Source: Schistocephalus solidus
Taxonomy: Eukaryota; Platyhelminthes; Cestoda; Diphyllobothriidea; Diphyllobothriidae
NCBI GenBank assembly: GCA_017591395.1
Contig: WEDG01011499.1
Coordinates: 20,642-84,641, forward strand
Direction of reading: 5' to 3'
DNA length: 64,000 bases
Both the position numbers and the translations under genes were made by a program. Positions 57,501 to 64,000 of this stretch are shown piece after piece. Each line of letters opens with the position of its first letter. Positions within the stretch are counted from its first letter, which is position 1. Under the pieces are notes generated by a model. It had not been told where the DNA came from. It ran no database searches and saw nothing but the letters and a program-made list of their open reading frames with translations.

Positions 57501-60500
57501 AGATAATTATTGCTAACGAGCTCATTAATAGAGCCCAAATGTCGCACAGAAAGATTTGCTTAAGTGATTTCGTGAAATCAATTGGTGCCCAGCTGTCTGC
57601 CGAGACGACAGTTTTCGAATACCGTAAACATAACTGTCAATAACTGAAGGAGAGGAAAGAATTTTAACATTTTCGATTTAACATTTAAACAGAAATTGAG
57701 TTAATGAGTTTTTGAGCTGTTTTAATATGTCATTTTTAAATGATGGAGTGCACAGCGTATAAAAATATCCACAGAATCACCTGAAAATAAAACGCAGATT
57801 TATCTTTCTACTGCAACCCTTTATCCAAAGCTGATCACACAACTCAACTTAGATGAAAAAATTGTCCGGCGTAGAGCTGTAGAGACAGACGGCATAATAT
57901 ATTATAGACAATTTACTCATAACGATGCAAGACCTAGGATCTGCAGTCACAGGTCCCGAATGATTCACTAAAACAGCGCAGCTACAAATTGAACGAAGGG
58001 ACTATGGAACCGCTTTCGTGGCATCCACGCAGGTAAAGATTTTCCTGTTTTCACACGTGGAGGTAAGTGCACTATTGGAAAGATTTTACAGATGCTGCAT
58101 TTAGTCCACTAATTGGACGTTGTCGCTTTTTAACTATTAATATTTTAGGGCTTTTCGTGACTTGCGCTTCTAAACAAACATTTCATTATGTTTTTCGGTC
58201 ATTATTACATTATTAAATCACATCAACTAATTTTATGATTTGTTTCAGATTCTCTACACAAAACTGCAACTATGCAAAATCTCGAGGAATATTTCGGAAA
58301 CCTACGAGACCAGATGTTATTTTTGGTTCCCTTACCATTACGAAAACTTTCAGCGGACTATGTTGTTTCTAAGCCTGTCCTCAATTTTCGACAAATAGGA
58401 TTACATTTCCTAAGCATGACGGTATTTGGAACGTGACAAGTGATTAATTTTTGAAGGAGGAGATTAAGCCAGTTCGCTCGAAATATAGGTTGTTCAGAAA
58501 TTTTCCTTGCAGTTACCATGATAAAAATTTGTATTGCAACGCAATTGAGATCTCTTATTTCAGTACGATTTTGAAATTATAGGCACTTTGACCGCCGTAG
58601 CAAACTCGTTTTTCATTTTTGCGAGGCATCGTAATTAATATATACATTGAACTTATCTGCGTGTCTAAAAGTGTATTTCTCCATTGATGATCATATATAT
58701 AAACGGTTACCCTAAATTACTAACTAGGCTTTTTTACTTCGTGTCCAAGCCTTTTTAACGTTCATGTTTTATGGTTAGATTTATCGATGCATGTTATTCT
58801 GCATTCAACACAAAACAGTCGCCTGTTTATGTCTCGTAGAATGTTTTGGTCACAATTTTCCGATCGAATTAAGCTCAAATGTTTGAAAGATGTAAATGCT
58901 TTTTGCAAATGAGAGACTAAATGAAACTGCAATTTATATGCCATTTAGCATACGTTCACGATGTACTTTGACCTATATGTCTACCCTTTATCTCATGCAC
59001 CAAAACTGTTGGTCTGGCTAGATCGTATCGCTGGTTATGAGCAAGGTAAAAGAATATGTTGATGGCTACTATGGGTACCTTTTCACTTTCTTCTGCATTA
59101 CGCCACAATCTATCAGTCTCAGCAAAAATAGGCTATGTGAATTAGTTTAAATACTACAGCACACTTATCAGACGTCCTTGAAAGACAGACCCGTGCAGAT
59201 AGAAAATTCATATTACTGTAACTTTACAGAAAATTGTTAATGAGTTCCGAGCACCGTCTCCTTAGTTGGATCTTAACTAGTTTTTTTTATTTCTATGCCC
59301 TTTTATAAGTTTTAACACAATTAACAGATTGAAAGACATCTTTAGTGATCTTTTGTATAACAGGCTTATATGGACTGTAAAACAGCAAGATTTTTCAAGA
59401 CCCTCTAAGGTCTCGCATCTGTGAACGAAGGTCTTATTATATGACAAGAATTAAACTGAAATACTAGTTAATTATATTAATAAAGTGCAAGTATAACATT
59501 TCACATTTATATAAATGATTGCTACCAGCTAACCTAAAAGACGCAATCTAACAGGATGCTTTGAAAAACATGGTGTTATGGTCCTCAGTGTGTAAGGTAC
59601 GCTTTATTTTTACAGTATAATTGCAAAATTGCAGAACAAAGTGTCTTCCATTTATCTTGAATACGTTAAGTTGCACAAACTACATAAAACCGGAAGATCA
59701 CAAATAAATGGCCTAAGATGGCAATTAATGGTATCATAAAGAATCATCCTTGAAATTGTCTTTACCATAGAGAAAATCGGACTTACTTCCAAACAGTGCC
59801 AGAGTCTTGGGTTGATGACTTCCGTATGTAGGTTAAATAAACCCAGAGGTTGAAATTTTGGTATATAACAGGTTAAAAAGGGCAACCAACGTATATATAA
59901 GAAGATTCACAGGCAAATTGCGAGCAGTAAAAATGACCACTCAATTTCAAAAGCCCGTAGTTTTCAAAATTGTGTCACGTCGCAAGAAAATAAGTGAAAA
60001 GCAATAATTTAAAAAATCCACTCTATATTTTTATATTAGGCTGGGCATTTCTTGGAACTTCAACTTAATAATTGAGACTTTTCCTGTATAAGTCTGTTAG
60101 TGGGAAGTTCAAGTCCATAAACCCTACATTTTTTGCGGTTTTTATTCAAAATTCCGTAAATCATCGTATATTTTATGAATTTCTCATAAAAAGTTTGCAT
60201 CAATATTTCTTAGGTTTCTCTTTCTTTCCAATTCTGTTGAACGTTTGTTTTAAATGGAACTCTGTCTGCTTTCTTACTGTAGGATGCCGTCAATTGTGAA
60301 ATATGTTCTGGATGTGTGAACGTAACGCGTACCCACGTGCTGAATACAATTATTTAATGCAATCTTTTTATCTCAACGGTATATTTTCAAATGTCATGAT
60401 TAGGACCACAGGCAGTAGCAATAATGCTTTTTGTACATTTTAGTAGCCGTATACGACAATAAAATAAATATCTTTTATTTGCACGTTCTCTGGTTTATGC

Positions 60501-63370
60501 TGAACTTGTGACTGCAACCGCCATTAGTTTTCTGATTTACATTTTGGTGGTAATCCGCGGTTAACCTTTTAGATTCAAAACATAATCCCTTGAATCGGCT
60601 TTGTACACTTTTCTTTGAAAATAACAGTTAAACCATGCAAAATTGTAACATAAAGTTTGGCAGGCAATAAAACGAGATTCCGCAAATGGGTAACGAATAG
60701 CGTTTAAACTGGAATCACTTGTAAAAAAGCAGTCTCTTCACGCTTTAATAAATATGAGGATCCAAAATGGATATAAGCTTGTTTTTCAAATAAGAATATT
60801 TTTAAAATAGTTAATAAAATGAACCATGCTGAACAAAGTTTTTGACGATTTGAAAGTTTTCATTATATTTAACGTTTCTGCTATAAGGAAAAATGTATAA
60901 CATCTATTAGTCTGATTATTCTCCATTTAAGTACCTTTGGGTTAAGAAAACATGTAAGCGTGTCGTGACGCCAATATTTGCAGGTACTTCAATGTGAACA
61001 GCATGAAGGTAAATGCATTCTCTGCAGATGCCTTATACTAAAATATTTTCGTTTTTGTCCACTGCGCCAACCTTTCCGGTGCTTCCCTACCATGTCCCTT
61101 GTCTTTTTTTAATAGGCGGAGGCCAACAAATAACAATTTAATTTCTTTAAAGAAGAAGGAAATAGGATGACGTTGATTATATTGTTCTGACAATTAATCT
61201 TACAATATTTTTTAATGGAGTTCGAAATGTCTTTCTAATTCGACCAACAAACTACAAAGAAATTGCTAAATCTTCTCAGTTTTATGAGAAAAGTTCCCAT
61301 AGGAAAGGTTTGGATATAGAAACTATGCGATCTTGTCAAAACCATATAGAATTTGGTTAATTTGTTTGATTTTCTGAACGCCAAATGCTTTCATATTTGT
61401 CCATTGGTTAGACGTTCATAACGTAACTGTTAAAATTAACATTTAAAACAGACATTCCTAGCACGGCAAAACAGCTTCTGATTTTTTTACGTTGAGGACA
61501 GTGTATGTTTAATGTACTGTGTGTCAGGAATACGAAAACTTGCGTTCTGCATTGTATGTTTGTCAATGTTTGTAAGTTTCATATATTTCTATAAACTTGT
61601 GCGCAGTATTGTTTAGATGTTCCTGTGCTAAGGCCTGCCATTCATTTAGTTCCTTAAATTATCAGTCTCCCTGATACCATCTCGCGTTTTCTTAAAACAA
61701 AACCAAGAGCGTCCGAGATGACTTCTCATTGCTTCGATTCCAATCAAGCCCCCACCAGACATTCCGAAATTCCTTAAGGATTTGTCAAGTCTTATAATAG
61801 ACTCAGTTGCTAACCACCCCTTCCCCTCCAGTTTGCTGCTTTCAGCATATTGATCACGCATTAATCTCATCTGAATGCTTGTTTTGCGTCCCTATTCCCT
61901 GCTTTGAATGATTGCTTCATTAGACCCCATCTACAGGTTTAATTAACTTGCTATTTAGATACTTTCTCGTTAATGGCTGCAACCTTCAGCAGGCTGTTTC
62001 TTTCTGTCAAAATAGGTGATGGTTATCGCAATGAACTATCTTTTTAGCCTCACGTAAGAAAAACGCACTAAATGTATATAGAAAAAGCTTTATATTTCTG
62101 CGCTTCTCGGCCGAATCCTGTTTTTTTAGATATCTCAAGGCCCTTTTAGGTGGTTGAAAACGTGCCGTAGAAAACAAATAGATACTGCATAACGATGGAA
62201 AGAGGGGCAAATCAAATAAAATATTTATCACTTTCCTAACTAAACGTATTTATTTATTGACTCCCAACTACGCAAACAACGGTGGTTTTTATTTAAAAAA
62301 AAGTTAACTCCCCAGGAAAACGTCGCTCTTTGATTTTTTCTCTACGAACGAAAATTCAGGAGATTCAAATTCCGAGGTAAATGCAATTTATCGCTATTTA
62401 TTTGATTTACAGGGCTGCGTAAAGGAAGATAAAAGTGGTAAAAGGTAAAATCGGACGCTTACGCTACCTGTTGTATAGCACGCTGCAATTTACTTGTGAC
62501 AACAAATGTATGTCAGTTTGGTCTGCGTCATTAAAATGTATGTTCTCACATAGATTGTTTTCGTTAATTTTATCAGGACGCTGTCTATTGACAAGAATTT
62601 GTTTCTACTGCAGGATGCGAAACCGGATGACTCTCATCTAAATTAAACTACGTGGTGAACTATTACTTGTCAATGTGGCGCATTTACACTCCGCTCGGGA
62701 GCGTTGAACCGAAACAAAAACAGGTTTGGTATCAGAACTCATAAATTACTCGAAACTCAATTTGTGAATTATAAGAGTTTTTTGCTCCGAGTATGTAGTC
62801 CATTGACGTAAATGCGTCAATGAAGATGCCTTCTTGTTGGATGCATGCACCATTGGAGTTTTAAAAAAATTCGTGCAAGATGGAAAGATGGTCACACTGC
62901 CGATATCAGCACAAACAGGAAAAACACTTGAAAAGCGGCGTTTAAGCAATTTGAGTGGAAAACATATCCGCGTATAAACGCAGACACAAGTAGTTGCTTA
63001 GGTAATGCCGAATGCATATCTGCACATAGTTCAGTGCACGTATTGGTAAAGAGACGATGGCTTAGCCTATAAACACACTACATATGGCAAACGCAGTCAT
63101 CTTTGCTAATTATTTACGCTTCTACGTATTGTTGATAACGGGTTATATAGTTTTCGCAAAAACCTCGATTTTCTTATTTATGGTCACTTCACATTCCTTG
63201 CTATTAGCATCCCTATGCCTACTTGTTTGCCAGTTTTTAATCAAAGTTTACCTTGTGTTTTCCTCGAGAACAATATAAAAATAACTTTTTTATTCTTAAA
63301 TTACAGCGTTTGCAAAAATATTACTAAAGGCAATTATAGAAGTCTCTTGAACAATTTGTGAAAATTTCGG
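57501..63370. other. Long AT-rich non-coding stretch
   Basis: No exon, RNA gene or repeat is supported. A 74-codon minus frame at 61,646-61,870 follows a possible acceptor (AAGCATTCAG), but no good donor or recognisable domain accompanies it. Confidence 0.4.
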
Positions 63371-63374
63371 CTAC

Positions 63375-63462
63375 CTTGGTGGGATACGAACTCATTATAT
63401 CCAATGATAGGCTACGGTACAGACAATGCTCTAGCTACTTGATCTACAAGGTCTCATAAGGT
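63375..63462 (-). mobile_element. tRNA-like SINE head
   Basis: On the minus strand AAGTAGCTAGAGCATTGTC (A box) and GAGTTCGTATCCCACC (B box) are separated as in a tRNA promoter. The anticodon arm does not form a clean stem, and no T run follows at once, so a functional tRNA is not supported. Confidence 0.5.
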
Positions 63463-63751
63463 CCCCTTGAATTTAATCACACTGGGGCCAATTTGCTCAC
63501 CTTACCTACTGCAACGTAAAGAATCCCGAGTCTTAAAGAGTAAGTTGACTGCCCAAGCAGGAGCTCCTAAATAACTTATCTGCAATCCACCAGATGACCA
63601 CCAGGCGTGAATAATTATAAGAAGGTTTTAGCATATTTTAATATTTCGTTTGAAAAAGTTCTTAATTTATGGAAACCTTAAGTTGAAGTAGGCTGGGCAG
63701 TTAATTTGACCCAAGTTCGAATGTATTCACGGCTCCAGATTTGGCTTCGTA

Positions 63752-63832
63752 CCTCACGTTTCTAGAGCGTTGGTTGTACTAAAGGCTTTTTCTTGCTGTC
63801 GTTGGTTCAAACCCACAGAGGCTGCCGATGGT
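63752..63832 (+). mobile_element. tRNA-like SINE head
   Basis: Plus-strand TCTAGAGCGTTGGTTGTAC and GTTGGTTCAAACCCACAG give an A/B-box pair. The sequence that follows (GAGGCTGCCGATGGTATTAC) differs from the main SINE body, so a second family is likely. Confidence 0.45.
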
Positions 63833-64000
63833 ATTACAGCTGGGTCAAGGGACATACTAAAATGACTACTAATGGATAATTATTAAAATCTATACCTCCT
63901 AATATGTAAAGACTGTAATAATCTGCATTGTCCCAAGTTTGACTTGACTATTTCAATGTCTTGTCCTGTATTATTGTGTTATTTAAATTTAACGCGTCAT

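Noticed and set aside
61646..61870. 74-codon minus frame following an acceptor-like AAGCATTCAG
   Set aside because: No good donor, no domain, and ordinary composition; length is within chance expectation.
63375..63462. A functional tRNA gene
   Set aside because: A and B boxes are present but the acceptor and anticodon stems do not pair cleanly and no prompt T-run terminator follows.

Overview
The window reads as AT-rich, intron-rich animal nuclear DNA. No long open reading frame is present. The only convincing coding signals are short exons with consensus splice sites, scattered among introns, short interspersed elements, retroelement fossils and one tandem array. No operons, Shine-Dalgarno sites or CRISPR arrays are seen. 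A flatworm or another lophotrochozoan is my best guess from base composition, intron style and the Penelope-like and tRNA-derived elements, but the sequence does not prove a species.

Left end, minus strand (about 1-11,060): the 5' end of a secreted or membrane protein of the immunoglobulin superfamily. Exon 1 (10,944-11,056) carries a start codon and a signal peptide. Exon 2 (6,037-6,339) encodes one complete Ig domain and has phase-1 introns on both sides. Two further candidate exons (1,475/1,532-1,666 and 25-155/187) could form a second, atypical Ig domain. The layout, signal peptide then Ig1 then a short linker then Ig2, resembles the N-terminus of LAR-type receptor tyrosine phosphatases, but that family assignment is an inference. 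The gene continues beyond the left edge.

Middle (about 11,060-31,700): mobile-element territory. It holds GC-richer unassigned element islands (11.9-12.6, 14.3-14.7, 16.4-17.0 and 18.1-18.7 kb). A dead Penelope-like element on the minus strand keeps a recognisable GIY-YIG endonuclease region (18.7-19.3 kb). A diverged tandem array of about 350-bp units (19.3-25.0 kb) abuts it; the first three units are inverted relative to the other fifteen or so. A second dead Penelope-like element on the plus strand keeps reverse-transcriptase motifs (27.9-28.5 kb). Several tRNA-derived SINE copies are also present.

Right part (about 31,700-64,000): mostly long AT-rich non-coding sequence. It contains one good candidate exon for a small single-pass membrane protein (43,230-43,415, minus), a GC-rich island with a consensus splice donor that could be a promoter plus first exon (49.08-49.40 kb, plus), a non-LTR retrotransposon fragment with a YADD motif (56.7-56.9 kb), more SINE copies (40.7-41.2 and 53.4-53.7 kb), tRNA-like SINE heads near the right edge, and AT microsatellites.

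I found no clear new molecular system. The most notable structures are the phase-1 Ig-domain gene start with an overlapping upstream ORF, the tandem array that switches orientation next to a truncated Penelope-like element, and a SINE family whose recognised bodies all lie on the plus strand.
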